Notes: generated by a model not told the origin, from the sequence alone. Counted from the stretch's first letter, positions 49,527-59,729 are shown. The stretch is DNA of 64,000 bases from Chryseobacterium capnotolerans (GCF_021278965.1 NZ_CP065589.1:1617001-1681000); one strand, 5' to 3'. A program made the numbers and translations.

Positions 49527-50658
49527 ATGAAAAAGATATTTCAGACCGGAAAAATCCGGTCCGTAGAACAGACCCTATAGATAAACAATATTTTTATATT
49601 GTAAAGCCTGGTGAAACACTGGATAGTATTTCTCAGGATCTTATGCTTGAAAATTCCCAATATCTCAAAGAATATCATAATCAGTGCTGCAGTTTTCTGG
49701 ATATCATTCCTGAGAATGGAAAATTAAGGCTGTTGCAGAAACTTTGTATTCCCAGTCCGGAAGAGATTTTGAAAATAAACTCTGTCATACAGGAAAGAGG
49801 AGAAAGTTTATTTAAACAACTTCCAAACGGAAAACTTTTTTTTAATGCAGAGGCTGTTTCCGGAAAATACAGGGTCATACAAACCGAAAGTGATGATGGC
49901 ATTCAGAAAAGTTAATATGCTTATTCAATACATTTTCATTATCTAAAAGAAGAGGAAAACAGGCATTATATTCATTTTTCAATGAGTGATTTTACAAAAG
50001 ATGGGGGAGAATTGGAACAAAAGATCAATAGTCTGGCTTCTGCGTTTGTAAAAATCATTTATCCGATAACATTAATGATCGAGAGATCGGGAAAGTTGGT
50101 GGCAGCTGAAACCCATAAAGAAATTCAACATATCATTAATGAAATTGAGGCATTAAAGAACTATCACAAGGGTAGGTATGCATCCATGCATATTGATCAG
50201 ATGAAAGATAAAATGGCTGATTTAAAGGTTATTTATAAGAGCTTGAAAAATATATTGCCCATACAGTTGCTTTTTGGCAGCTTTTATCAGGCTCATTATA
50301 ACCCACAAAATAGTACGGGTCCTTATACAGAAGAATTTTTCATGGCTGGCTCCGGCTTCTCCAATTAGGATGGATGTCATTAATCAAATTATATCAGAAG
50401 AAAAAATCAAATCGTATAGAAGTGCTGCAGACCGGAAAATCGGTGGATTATCGCACAGTTGAGGAACTTTTTGATTCTGGTCGGGAATATAATCCATCGG
50501 AAACGATTCATTCAAAATCACTAGCAGCCAATCATTCGGCAATATATACGTTAAATGCTGAAGATTTTTCAGTTCAGAAAGTAAAAGCAGAATTTGATGT
50601 CCAGATTGCTGATTATGAGAAGTCCATCACTTTTGAATTGGAAAAATTAGCGGGATAA
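49527..50658 (+). pseudogene. LysM-domain protein of the effector cassette, multiply interrupted
   Basis: Reading across lesions gives one protein of about 376 residues. After MKKIFQTGK the frame shifts at five A (49550-49554; six would give KNPVRRTDPIDKQYFYIVKP). A LysM repeat follows: YFYIVKPGETLDSISQDLML. An in-frame TAA lies at 49913-49915, after which coding continues as YAYSIHFHYLKEEENRHYIH and MSDFTKDGGELEQKINSLA. Two further frame changes near 50366 and at six A (about 50396-50401) lead to KKSNRIEVLQTGKSVDYRTV and a stop at 50656-50658. LysM proteins of this kind accompany DUF4280 spike-tip proteins. It is either a true pseudogene or a badly sequenced gene; the pattern elsewhere favours sequencing error at least in part. 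Confidence 0.6.
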
Positions 50659-50695
50659 TTAAAAAACATCATTGAACGAACCCAACACAAAAATT

Positions 50696-51199
50696 ATGTC
50701 AGAAAATTTATCAGCACACGACGGTAAACATTTTGTCATTCAAAAAGGCAAAGCCAGCTGCAATCAGGGAGATCTGTTCCCGCAGTTTAAGGTTAGCTCC
50801 CATCAAAAGCATTATTGGAATCATAAAGAGGTTTCAGCAGATTATCTTGCTGTAACGGAGGAAGACATAGAGTTTATTCCTTCTGGGCCAAGCTTCGGAA
50901 AGTGTCGATTAAAACCATCTTCTGGTGGATATTTACCTTGTGCTTATGCTCCTGCTGGAACGTGGCAGAAGACCTATGAAAAGGTAAAGGTCATGGGCAA
51001 AAGCTGTCTTTCAGAAATCTCTGAGCTTATGTGCACTACTGGGGGAATAATTACTGTGAAAGATCATGGACAATCCTCTACGATGAACCGTCAGAATATA
51101 ACACTGGCTGATCCTCAAAGTTACCATCTTATTAATCCGTTTATGGATTTGAAAGAATCTCAGGAAGAACTGGAAGAACCCGATCCGATTTATGAATAA
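50696..51199 (+). CDS. DUF4280 (PAAR-like) protein
   Basis: A 167-residue protein with the DUF4280 layout: a conserved early ISV-like segment (FVIQKGKASCNQGDLFPQFK), FGKCRLKPSSGGYLPCAYAP with spaced Cys/Gly/Pro, and a late CTTGGIITVKDHGQ. DUF4280 domains adopt a PAAR-like fold and cap the spike of contractile injection systems, carrying effectors. The frame opens at a TTG at 50672; the ATG at 50696 is preferred. It lies between the LysM gene and the large effector-like gene, all on the same strand within about 40 bases of each other. Confidence 0.82.
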   Translation: MSENLSAHDGKHFVIQKGKASCNQGDLFPQFKVSSHQKHYWNHKEVSADYLAVTEEDIEFIPSGPSFGKCRLKPSSGGYLPCAYAPAGTWQKTYEKVKVMGKSCLSEISELMCTTGGIITVKDHGQSSTMNRQNITLADPQSYHLINPFMDLKESQEELEEPDPIYE

Positions 51200-51220
51200 A
51201 AGACTTCAAAAATAACAGAC

Positions 51221-53641
51221 ATGGCAAAATTGACTATTACAGGCAGTACCCAACCTGTTGTTGGAAATACAGAAGCTTATTCACTTTCGGTGTTTTATAA
51301 TCTGGTATCTTCCAACCCATTTTCTTTTCCGCCACCCAAAATACAATGGAATATTCATGTACAGGATAAAAAAGGATGGAGAATTGCTCATGGGAATACC
51401 AAAGAAGGTGAACATATTACGTATCAATTCACACATAAAAGTTTACAATATAAAGCTTTAAAAATTGAAGTGAAAAGAGGGAAAGATAAAGGTGAACTTT
51501 ATATAAAACCAAAGCAGGCTGAAGAACCGAAAATTCTCCGTGTAGATGTATTAGATATTAATTCTCAACGATTGCAAAAAGGGAAACAGCTTCATTATAC
51601 AGATACACTCATTGCCAAAGCTCATTGTGTGGGAATGTTCGGACATAAAGTATCTTTTACTTTATGGGAAGATGATGCAATAGGAAAGGGACACGATCCG
51701 GTTATAAACATGATGAACAGGATCAATCCGGTGCCTCTTGTAGGAGAAGTAGATCATGAAGGAGTTGCTAAAGTGGTTTTCAGGCTGCCCAGTTATACTA
51801 TGGCAGTACAGATTGCCAATGCTCAAGTAGCCAGAGGAGATAAAAGTGAGGGTAAAACCCATGAATATTACGTGACAGCAGAAATGATCTCCAAACATAT
51901 TATAAAGGCCAGCCCCAATGTAAATGTGGCTAATCCTGCTCATATTCCTGAGCCTCCTGAAAAACAGAAGCCAAAGGAAAATCATCCTGCTCACAGGAAA
52001 CCTCCCATGGCTCCTGAAAAGAGGGAAGTAAAACCTGATAAACCAAAACCTAAAGAAGATACCCCAAAATTTCCACAAACTCCAGCTGCAAAGAAACAGG
52101 CAGATCCTGAAGGGAAAATCATAAGTGCAGAATTTACAGATGCTACAGGAAAACCTTTGAAAAATGCTAAAACAGGAGATGCTGTATCTGTTAAGATCAC
52201 TACCCAAAACATGAAAGGGAAAAATATAAAAATAAGGATTTGGGAAGAAGACTTCTCACAGTATAGCAATGATCTGATATATGAAGTATCAGTACAGTTG
52301 ATTCACAATACTATAAACTTTATCAATGGTGTTATTTTGACCAAAGATATGTATACCAAAAGCTACGAATGGGGCGAAGGCAACGAAAGGGAGTATTTTA
52401 TAGAAGTTGAGCATTTGAATACCTCTGTAACATCCCAGGTGATCCCTGTAAGTGCTGGTGCTGAATCCGTGAAAGTAGATCCGAATGATTCTCCTGCGAT
52501 TATTAAAGAGCCGAAACAGGATAAGAAGAAAGATAAGTTAATTATTTTTCCGTTGCTTGTTAAACCAGAAAATGATGATATGAAAAAGTGGGGAAAAGCA
52601 AGAAACTGGGCCACTCAACCGGGAAATAATATGGCAACATATAATGCAGGGAGATCCGGTACGACAAGGAAACATGCAGGGAGGGATTTATACACTAATC
52701 CCCTTGAAACTGTTGTTGCCATTGCAGATGGCGAAGTTTTAGAAGTTAGGGATTTTTATTGTGAAACGCATCAAATCAGTATCCGACATACTCTTAAAGA
52801 TGGGAGAGATTTTATTATTAGGTATGGAGAGCTTGATCCAAAAAGTATTAAGGTTAAGAAGGGAGATAAGGTTGTGCAAAAGCAAGAATTGGGTAAAACT
52901 GGAAAGCTGCTAAAATATATCAAAAAGACACATGAATATGTTCCTTTAATGAAATTAAATGGTGAAACAATTTATATGTTACATTTTGAATATTTTACTG
53001 GATCTATAGGATTTAACTTGGATAAAAATCCTTTAACTGATAAAGGTGAAAGAAATCATCAACGCAGAAGAGATGTTTTTGATGCATTACCTATTTTAAG
53101 AGAAGGATATAAAAATTCCTTCGACAGTTCTTCTACTCAAGAATATAATGATGAGCATGGCTTCAGTGAACATGATGCAAGAGTTGCGCTATTGTATATA
53201 TATGACAAACACGGAAGAGAAATAGCAATCATTGTTGAAAAAATGTATCGGTTAGAGACCACACATTTTACTTCTGAGCAGTATAAAAATTGTGGAACAG
53301 GAGGTATGGAGGTTCATGGCTCTGCACCATATTATGGGTGGGATCCAACAACTTTTAAAAATCATCCAGAATATACACCTATTGGTATTTGGAGTCATAT
53401 GGAAGGAAAAGGATTAAGTGGGCAAGGAGGTAATGTTCAGGAAACTAAGAAACCCAAGGCCTTTGTAAAACTACCTTCAGTTGTAGCAGGAATGGAGTAT
53501 AAAGCAGAATATATACAAAGATATAATGGAAATTATGCAAGATGGTACAATGCCAAAGATATAAAAGCACAAGAGAAATATCGAGAATCTCTAAAGGGTA
53601 TAAAATCAAAAATAGTAGATAGTTTTAAAGATGAAAAATAG
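51221..53641 (+). CDS. Large effector-like protein with M23 peptidase domain
   Basis: An 806-residue protein with no signal peptide. Residues 1-235 are beta-rich (TITGSTQPVVGNTEAYSLSV), followed by a Pro/Lys-rich linker (PEPPEKQKPKENHPAHRKPP), a second beta domain (ISAEFTDATGKPLKNAKTGD), and an M23 domain at about 455-600 with HAGRDLYTNP (His 485, Asp 489) and MLHFEYF (His 588). The first His of the usual HxH is Met. The C-terminal 200 residues include IIVEKMYRLETTHFTSEQYK and GGMEVHGSAPYYGW, suggesting a second peptidoglycan hydrolase-like domain. Position after DUF4280 suggests a cell-wall-degrading effector. Its end overlaps the lipoprotein gene by 11 bases. Confidence 0.78.
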   Translation: MAKLTITGSTQPVVGNTEAYSLSVFYNLVSSNPFSFPPPKIQWNIHVQDKKGWRIAHGNTKEGEHITYQFTHKSLQYKALKIEVKRGKDKGELYIKPKQAEEPKILRVDVLDINSQRLQKGKQLHYTDTLIAKAHCVGMFGHKVSFTLWEDDAIGKGHDPVINMMNRINPVPLVGEVDHEGVAKVVFRLPSYTMAVQIANAQVARGDKSEGKTHEYYVTAEMISKHIIKASPNVNVANPAHIPEPPEKQKPKENHPAHRKPPMAPEKREVKPDKPKPKEDTPKFPQTPAAKKQADPEGKIISAEFTDATGKPLKNAKTGDAVSVKITTQNMKGKNIKIRIWEEDFSQYSNDLIYEVSVQLIHNTINFINGVILTKDMYTKSYEWGEGNEREYFIEVEHLNTSVTSQVIPVSAGAESVKVDPNDSPAIIKEPKQDKKKDKLIIFPLLVKPENDDMKKWGKARNWATQPGNNMATYNAGRSGTTRKHAGRDLYTNPLETVVAIADGEVLEVRDFYCETHQISIRHTLKDGRDFIIRYGELDPKSIKVKKGDKVVQKQELGKTGKLLKYIKKTHEYVPLMKLNGETIYMLHFEYFTGSIGFNLDKNPLTDKGERNHQRRRDVFDALPILREGYKNSFDSSSTQEYNDEHGFSEHDARVALLYIYDKHGREIAIIVEKMYRLETTHFTSEQYKNCGTGGMEVHGSAPYYGWDPTTFKNHPEYTPIGIWSHMEGKGLSGQGGNVQETKKPKAFVKLPSVVAGMEYKAEYIQRYNGNYARWYNAKDIKAQEKYRESLKGIKSKIVDSFKDEK

Positions 53642-54434
53642 CTATATTCTAAAAGTCATAATTGTATTTTTAATAGCATTATGTTCTTGTAAGGAGCATA
53701 ATAGTTATGGAAAACAGCGTAATAATGTAAATACGACCAATAAGCAATATTTAGGGGTAGAAAACTCACAGAAACACACATCTAAAGATAATATTGATAA
53801 CTGTAAGAAATTACTAAGACAACTTATTGCCAGTTCATCTATTCAAAATCCATTTATCAAAAACATTGATATTAATATAGATAAAATTGAAAAAAATAGA
53901 ATGACAATAATGTTATATGATAGTTCAGATACTAGCCAAAATACTATTGGATCAATTATAATTGACGGAGGAAATAAAAAAATACTAGATGTAACAAATG
54001 ACATTGAAAACCCTATTGTATTGAAATATAATAGTAATATATGGAACAAGGTAATTGATTGTTATTTTAATTCAGATCAATCGCTTAAAATAAATAATGA
54101 TAAAAACCCAAGTGTTAGCAATTGTAAAAATATTCATCTTGATGATGGCTTGAAACAAGAGTGTATTTTTAAAAATATTACTTCAGAAGTGGTATATCAA
54201 AAAACTATAGCAGAAAATGAAATAGATGCTATTGAAAATTTACCTGTTAGCCTTCCATATAGGAATGGGGCAAAAGAAATCAAAAATGGAAGTGCACTAA
54301 TATCAATTTCGTACACTATTATAAAAAAGACAAAAATAATTTTTGAACTTACTTATGAAGGAGGAGTTACAAAACTTTCCCTTGAACAAATAGGAAATAA
54401 TGTAAGGCGAACTATAGTATATAGTGCTGATTAA
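53631..54434 (+). CDS. Lipoprotein, candidate immunity protein
   Basis: A 267-residue protein of unknown family. The N-terminus is a lipoprotein signal (ILKVIIVFLIALCSCKEHN) with cysteine at about residue 20. The mature part is Asn/Lys/Ile-rich and AT-biased, unlike the upstream genes. The start overlaps the effector-like gene by 11 bases, so it is translationally coupled. A periplasm-facing lipoprotein coupled to a cell-wall hydrolase is the expected arrangement for an immunity protein. This role is inferred; no domain was recognised. Confidence 0.65.
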   Translation: MKNSYILKVIIVFLIALCSCKEHNSYGKQRNNVNTTNKQYLGVENSQKHTSKDNIDNCKKLLRQLIASSSIQNPFIKNIDINIDKIEKNRMTIMLYDSSDTSQNTIGSIIIDGGNKKILDVTNDIENPIVLKYNSNIWNKVIDCYFNSDQSLKINNDKNPSVSNCKNIHLDDGLKQECIFKNITSEVVYQKTIAENEIDAIENLPVSLPYRNGAKEIKNGSALISISYTIIKKTKIIFELTYEGGVTKLSLEQIGNNVRRTIVYSAD

Positions 54435-54490
54435 AAACATAAAAAATTCAGAAGTAAATAAATCTGAAGAAATAAAAAGATAAGATAAAA

Positions 54491-54543
54491 TAAAGAGGGT
54501 GTCTCAAAAGTCAAATTATTTGACTTTTGAGACACCCTCTTTA
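54491..54543. terminator. Perfect 25-bp hairpin, bidirectional terminator or dispersed repeat
   Basis: Positions 54491-54515 are perfectly complementary to 54519-54543 with a three-base loop. The arm contains GAGGGTGTCTCAAAAGTC. It lies between the convergent lipoprotein and HAD genes, two bases from the HAD stop codon. A stem this long and GC-patterned is unusual for a simple terminator and resembles repeats dispersed in Bacteroidota genomes. Confidence 0.75.
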
Positions 54544-54544
54544 T

Positions 54545-55189
<645 letters not shown>

Positions 55190-55233
55190 TTAATTGATGA
55201 ATAATGATTCTTAATTTCATGAGGTGATTATTC

Positions 55234-55348
55234 AACCATTAAGGTGGGTTTAAATCTTAAACTTAATTAAAGAAAAATCTTTATAAGCAAAACGCCTTAA
55301 AGCGAAGCTCAGCTTAATATTCTAAACGCCTTAAATATCTTAATGGTT
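55234..55348. repeat. Palindromic intergenic repeat element
   Basis: A 115-bp element bounded by AACCATTAAG (55234-55243) and its exact complement CTTAATGGTT (55339-55348). Inside are two direct copies of AAACGCCTTAAA (55290-55301 and 55324-55335) and a small hairpin AAGCgaagctcaGCTT. It lies between two leftward genes. The structure resembles a dispersed non-coding repeat or a MITE-like element; no transposase is present. Confidence 0.6.
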
Positions 55349-55365
55349 AAAATAATAGATACAAC

Positions 55366-57489
55366 TTACAGAATCATGCTCAATTGTATCCTTTTCCTTG
55401 CTTCATCCACTTCAGTTACCTTTACTCTCACATGTTGATGCAGTTTTACCACCTCATTCACATCCGATACAAACCCGTCTTTAAGCTGTGAAATGTGAAC
55501 CAGCCCGCTTTCTTTGATTCCAAGATCTACAAAACATCCGAAAGCCGTAATATTGTTAACGATTCCTGGTAGAATCATACCTGTCTTCAGGTCTTTAATA
55601 CTTTTTACACTAGGATCAAATTCAAATACCTTGGCTGCTTTTCTTGGATCTAAGCCTGGTTTTTCAAGCTCCTTTAAAATATCCTTGATTCCCAGAATTC
55701 CGATCTCTTCGGTGATATAGTTCTCTGGTTTTATCTGAGCAATTTTTTCCTTATTGGCGATCAGTTCATCGGTTTTAATACCCAGATCTTTAGCCATTTT
55801 TTCTACAATTTTATAGGCTTCAGGATGCACTGCAGAATTGTCCAGTGGATTTTTTGAATTGGTAATCTTTACAAATGCGGCTGCCTGCTGGAAGGCTTTT
55901 TCGCCAAGTCTAGGTACTTTTTTAAGCTGTTTTCTATCCTCAAAAGCACCGTTTTCAGCCCTATAATTCACAATGTTTTCAGCCATTTTTTCTCCAATCC
56001 CGGAAACATAGCTTAATAAAGATTTACTGGCAGTGTTTAGGTTAATTCCTACAGAGTTTACACATTTCATTACAGTAGAATCCAGTTCATTTTTCAATTG
56101 AGTCTGATCCACATCATGTTGATATTGCCCGACTCCAATAGATTTTGGATCAATCTTTACCAGTTCCGCCAACGGATCAGAAAGCCTTCTTCCGATAGAA
56201 ACCGCACCACGAACCGTTACATCATAACTTGGAAACTCGTCCCTTGCAATTTTGCTGGCAGAATACACGGAGGCACCCGCTTCCGAAACCACAAAAACCT
56301 GTAAAGGTTTATCAAAAGCTATTTTCTTAATAAAAAACTCCGTTTCACGGCTTGCAGTCCCGTTTCCGATAGAAATCGCTTCAATATTGTAAGCATTCAC
56401 CATAGAACGGATCTTTTTCATGGCCATTCCGGATTCATTCTGAGGAGCGTGAGGGTAAAGGGTCTCATTATGAAGAAGATCACCCTTTTCATCCAGACAA
56501 ACCACTTTACAGCCGCTTCTGTAACCTGGATCAATCGCCAGAATTCTTTTTTCTCCCAATGGCGGAGCCAAAAGCAGCTGACTCAGATTCTCAGAGAAGA
56601 TCTCAATCGCTTTTTTATCGGCTTTTTCTTTGGCTTCCTGTAAAGCTTCATTGGAAATTGCCGGTTCCAAAAGTCTTTTATAACTGTCCTTGATCGCTAA
56701 AGCAATCTGTTCAGAACTTTCATTATTAGACTTAATGATGGCTTTTTCAATAAAATCGATGGCTTCTTCTTTATCAATTCCCACATTGGTTTTCACAAAA
56801 CCTTCCGATTCTGCTCTCAGCATCGCCAAAAGCCTGTGGGAAGGAGTTCTGCTGAGGTTCTCTTCCCATTCAAAATACTGGGAAAACTTCTGGGCATCTT
56901 CTTCATCCTTTTTAGCTTTCACCACTTTAGAAGTAACAACAGCCTTACGCTGGAACAAACGGCGCAGGTTCTTACGGACATACATATTTTCATTGATCCA
57001 TTCTGCCATGATATCCCTTGCTCCCTGAAGTGCTTCTTCCTCTGAAGGAACATCATTATTCAGATATTTGGAGGCCAGAAACTGGACGTCATCGTTTTTC
57101 TGGCTCATAATGATTTTCGCTAAAGGTTCTAATCCTTTTTCCTTAGCAGCATCAGCCTTCGTTTTCTTACGCTTCTTAAAAGGAAGATATAAGTCTTCCA
57201 GTTCCTGAACATCAAAGCTTTCTTCAATTCTTTGTCTCAGTTCAGGAGTTAAAGCATTCTGTTCTTCTATCGATTTTAAAATAGATTCCTTTCTTTTAAC
57301 AATCTCATCAAACTGCTTGCTGATTTTAGCGATCTGCTCAATCTGTACTTCATCCAGGTTTCCGGTTTTATCTTTTCTGTAACGGGAAATAAAAGGAATG
57401 GTACAGTCTTCTGCTAATAATTGTAATGTATTGTTGATGCTCTTCTCAGAAATATCGAGCTGCTTCTGTATAAATTCTACGGTCGTCAT
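55366..57489 (-). CDS. tex: Tex family RNA-binding transcription accessory protein
   Basis: A 707-residue Tex protein of typical size. Order of domains: N-terminal Tex helical region (FIQKQLDISEKSINNTLQLL, PFISRYRKDKTGNLDE), YqgF/RNase H-like domain (ILAIDPGYRSGCKVVCLDEK), helix-hairpin-helix (NTASKSLLSYVSGIGEKMAE) and C-terminal S1 domain (ILPGIVNNITAFGCFVDLGI). Tex is a cytoplasmic RNA-binding factor influencing transcription and ribosome function. Start ATG at 57489 gives the full N-terminus. A terminator-like hairpin separates it from the upstream O-methyltransferase. Confidence 0.96.
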   Translation of the reverse strand: MTTVEFIQKQLDISEKSINNTLQLLAEDCTIPFISRYRKDKTGNLDEVQIEQIAKISKQFDEIVKRKESILKSIEEQNALTPELRQRIEESFDVQELEDLYLPFKKRKKTKADAAKEKGLEPLAKIIMSQKNDDVQFLASKYLNNDVPSEEEALQGARDIMAEWINENMYVRKNLRRLFQRKAVVTSKVVKAKKDEEDAQKFSQYFEWEENLSRTPSHRLLAMLRAESEGFVKTNVGIDKEEAIDFIEKAIIKSNNESSEQIALAIKDSYKRLLEPAISNEALQEAKEKADKKAIEIFSENLSQLLLAPPLGEKRILAIDPGYRSGCKVVCLDEKGDLLHNETLYPHAPQNESGMAMKKIRSMVNAYNIEAISIGNGTASRETEFFIKKIAFDKPLQVFVVSEAGASVYSASKIARDEFPSYDVTVRGAVSIGRRLSDPLAELVKIDPKSIGVGQYQHDVDQTQLKNELDSTVMKCVNSVGINLNTASKSLLSYVSGIGEKMAENIVNYRAENGAFEDRKQLKKVPRLGEKAFQQAAAFVKITNSKNPLDNSAVHPEAYKIVEKMAKDLGIKTDELIANKEKIAQIKPENYITEEIGILGIKDILKELEKPGLDPRKAAKVFEFDPSVKSIKDLKTGMILPGIVNNITAFGCFVDLGIKESGLVHISQLKDGFVSDVNEVVKLHQHVRVKVTEVDEARKRIQLSMIL

Positions 57490-57532
57490 TGTTCTGTTTT
57501 CGGATAGCTAAAATAGGACTTTAAAACGAAAA

Positions 57533-57552
57533 AAGGCGAGTTGCCCCGCCTT
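57533..57552 (-). terminator. Intrinsic terminator of the O-methyltransferase gene
   Basis: AAGGCG (57533-57538) pairs with CGCCTT (57547-57552). Read leftward the hairpin follows the O-methyltransferase stop by about 40 bases and leads into TTTTTTCGTTTT. Confidence 0.75.
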
Positions 57553-57592
57553 GAATAGTTTTTCATTTGAATTAAAATTTGATTGTTAAGAT

Positions 57593-58321
<729 letters not shown>

Positions 58322-58340
58322 CTAAATCGAGGGAGCTAAT

Positions 58341-58502
58341 TTATGGTACATAGGGAATACATCTGCAAGAGCAAGGGATCCCAAGCTCCGGCTCACATAT
58401 ACCCATATCGTCGCAAGTATACAAATAACCGGCTGCGCAATAATCAATTCCTCCCTTAATAGCTTTTAGATTTTCTCTTGTAACTTTTTTTAATTTTTTC
58501 AT
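58341..58502 (-). CDS. Double-glycine leader peptide with six-cysteine core (bacteriocin-like), paralogue 2
   Basis: A 53-residue peptide. The leader MKKLKKVTRENLKAIKGG is a clear double-glycine type, and the core has six cysteines at 22, 30, 36, 44, 46 and 48 with pattern C-x2-GYxYxC-x5-C-x7-C-x-C-x-C-x-P. This matches the peptide at 20526-20699 residue for residue at all six cysteines, the GYxY and the PE. It is transcribed leftward in a gap between the O-methyltransferase and yceI genes. No exporter or tailoring enzyme is nearby. Start is the first ATG, followed by the conserved Lys-rich leader. Confidence 0.78.
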   Translation of the reverse strand: MKKLKKVTRENLKAIKGGIDYCAAGYLYTCDDMGICEPELGIPCSCRCIPYVP

Positions 58503-58807
58503 GGTATAATTTTAGTTTGTAAAGGCTAAATATATAAATTATTCTTGGTTTAGGGATTTAACATAAAAATATTTTGGAAAATAGTAAGAAATGTATTGAA
58601 AACAAACAATGATTTTGTTGAACAATATAAAAATCAAAATAGAATAATGAAATAAATATTTTCAGTTTCCGTTTATTTTTTACCATGTTACAATTCCTAA
58701 CGTTGGTAGCGAAATTTACATTTCTTGATGTATGATAAGAGAAGACCCATAAGGTTTGTCTATTTTTGTACCCGAAAACAATAAACTTTTTTAAACAGTT
58801 CAATAAT
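58503..58807. other. Divergent intergenic region between peptide and yceI genes
   Basis: About 305 AT-rich bases with promoters for both flanking genes. TATTTTTG at 58761-58768 fits the -7 box for yceI, 40 bases before its ATG. No convincing -33 was found at 17-23 bases upstream. A 171-codon reverse frame here is a composition artefact crossing yceI. Confidence 0.4.
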
Positions 58808-59481
58808 ATGAAAAAAATTAGCGTAATTGCATTAGTAGCAGTAGGATTGATGGCAGCATCATGTACGAATAAAGAAAAAACAGATACATCAGTAGCTACC
58901 GAACAAACCGTTGCTGAGAGCAAAGGTGAAGTATTAGCAGTAGATACTACAGCTTCTGTAGTAAACTGGAAAGCTTTCCACAAAGGAGGTTTTGCTCCAC
59001 GTTGGGGAACTCTTAATGTAAAATCAGGAGATTTAAGCATTGAAGGTGGACAAGTAGTAGCTGGTAATTTCAATATTGATATGACTTCTATTAAAGTTGA
59101 TCCTGCTTCAGTAACTGAAAAAGATAAAAAACCAGCAGATCTTGAAGCTCACCTTAAGAACCCAGATTTCTTTGATGTAGCAAAAAATCCTGCTTCAGAC
59201 TTTAAAATTACAAGTGTAGCAGACCTGAAAGAAGCACCAAAAGATGCTGTAGCAGGAGCTAACAAAACAGTAAGCGGAAACCTGACATTAATGGGTAAAA
59301 CAATGAACGTTACTTCCCTGCTAAAGTAGATGTAGTAGATAATACAGCAGCTATTCAGGCTAAATTCACTGTAAACAGAACAGATTGGGGAATCAAATTC
59401 GGAACTACTGAAACGGATCCTGCAGAATGGATGATCAGCAAAGACATCGAAATCGCTATCGATGTAAAAGCTAAAAAATAA
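58808..59481 (+). CDS. YceI-family lipoprotein, frameshifted
   Basis: The corrected product is about 224 residues. Lipoprotein signal MKKISVIALVAVGLMAASC (cysteine 19), then the YceI lipocalin-like barrel: VVNWKAFHKGGFAPRWGTLN, DLEAHLKNPDFFDVAKNPAS and VSGNLTLMGKTMNVT. The frame ends at 59329, but one additional T at 59314-59315 continues it as FPAKVDVVDNTAAIQAKFTV and DWGIKFGTTETDP to a stop at 59479-59481. YceI proteins bind isoprenoid-type lipids; here it is membrane-anchored and monocistronic with its own terminator. A start at 58766 is rejected because the signal peptide begins at 58808. Confidence 0.87.
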
Positions 59482-59508
59482 TTTTTAGATTTATCAATAA
59501 TCTAGGGG

Positions 59509-59536
59509 CTGCTTTCTTTGGAAAGCAGCTTTTTTG
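59509..59536 (+). terminator. Intrinsic terminator after yceI
   Basis: GCTGCTTTC (59509-59517) pairs perfectly with GAAAGCAGC (59522-59530) around TTTG, followed by six T. Confidence 0.9.
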
Positions 59537-59729
59537 TTTTGCGGAAATGAAGTTTTTATTTGTGGTGGAGTGAAGTGTGCTTATTTGAACACCATGGTGG
59601 AAACTGTGGCCTGCAAAAGTTCCTGACTAAGGGGGAATACTTATTTAATCTTGATCTCAATCTGAAAACGTGTTTTTTTGTTACTATTTTTAAATGCGTT
59701 TAGTCATTTTAGCTAATAATTAAGCTTTT

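Noticed and set aside
51662-52207. Leftward 181-codon frame inside the effector gene
   Set aside because: Antisense shadow of a Lys/Pro-rich coding region.
58558-59073. Leftward 171-codon frame across the start of yceI
   Set aside because: Composition artefact opposite the YceI lipoprotein; no supporting motif.
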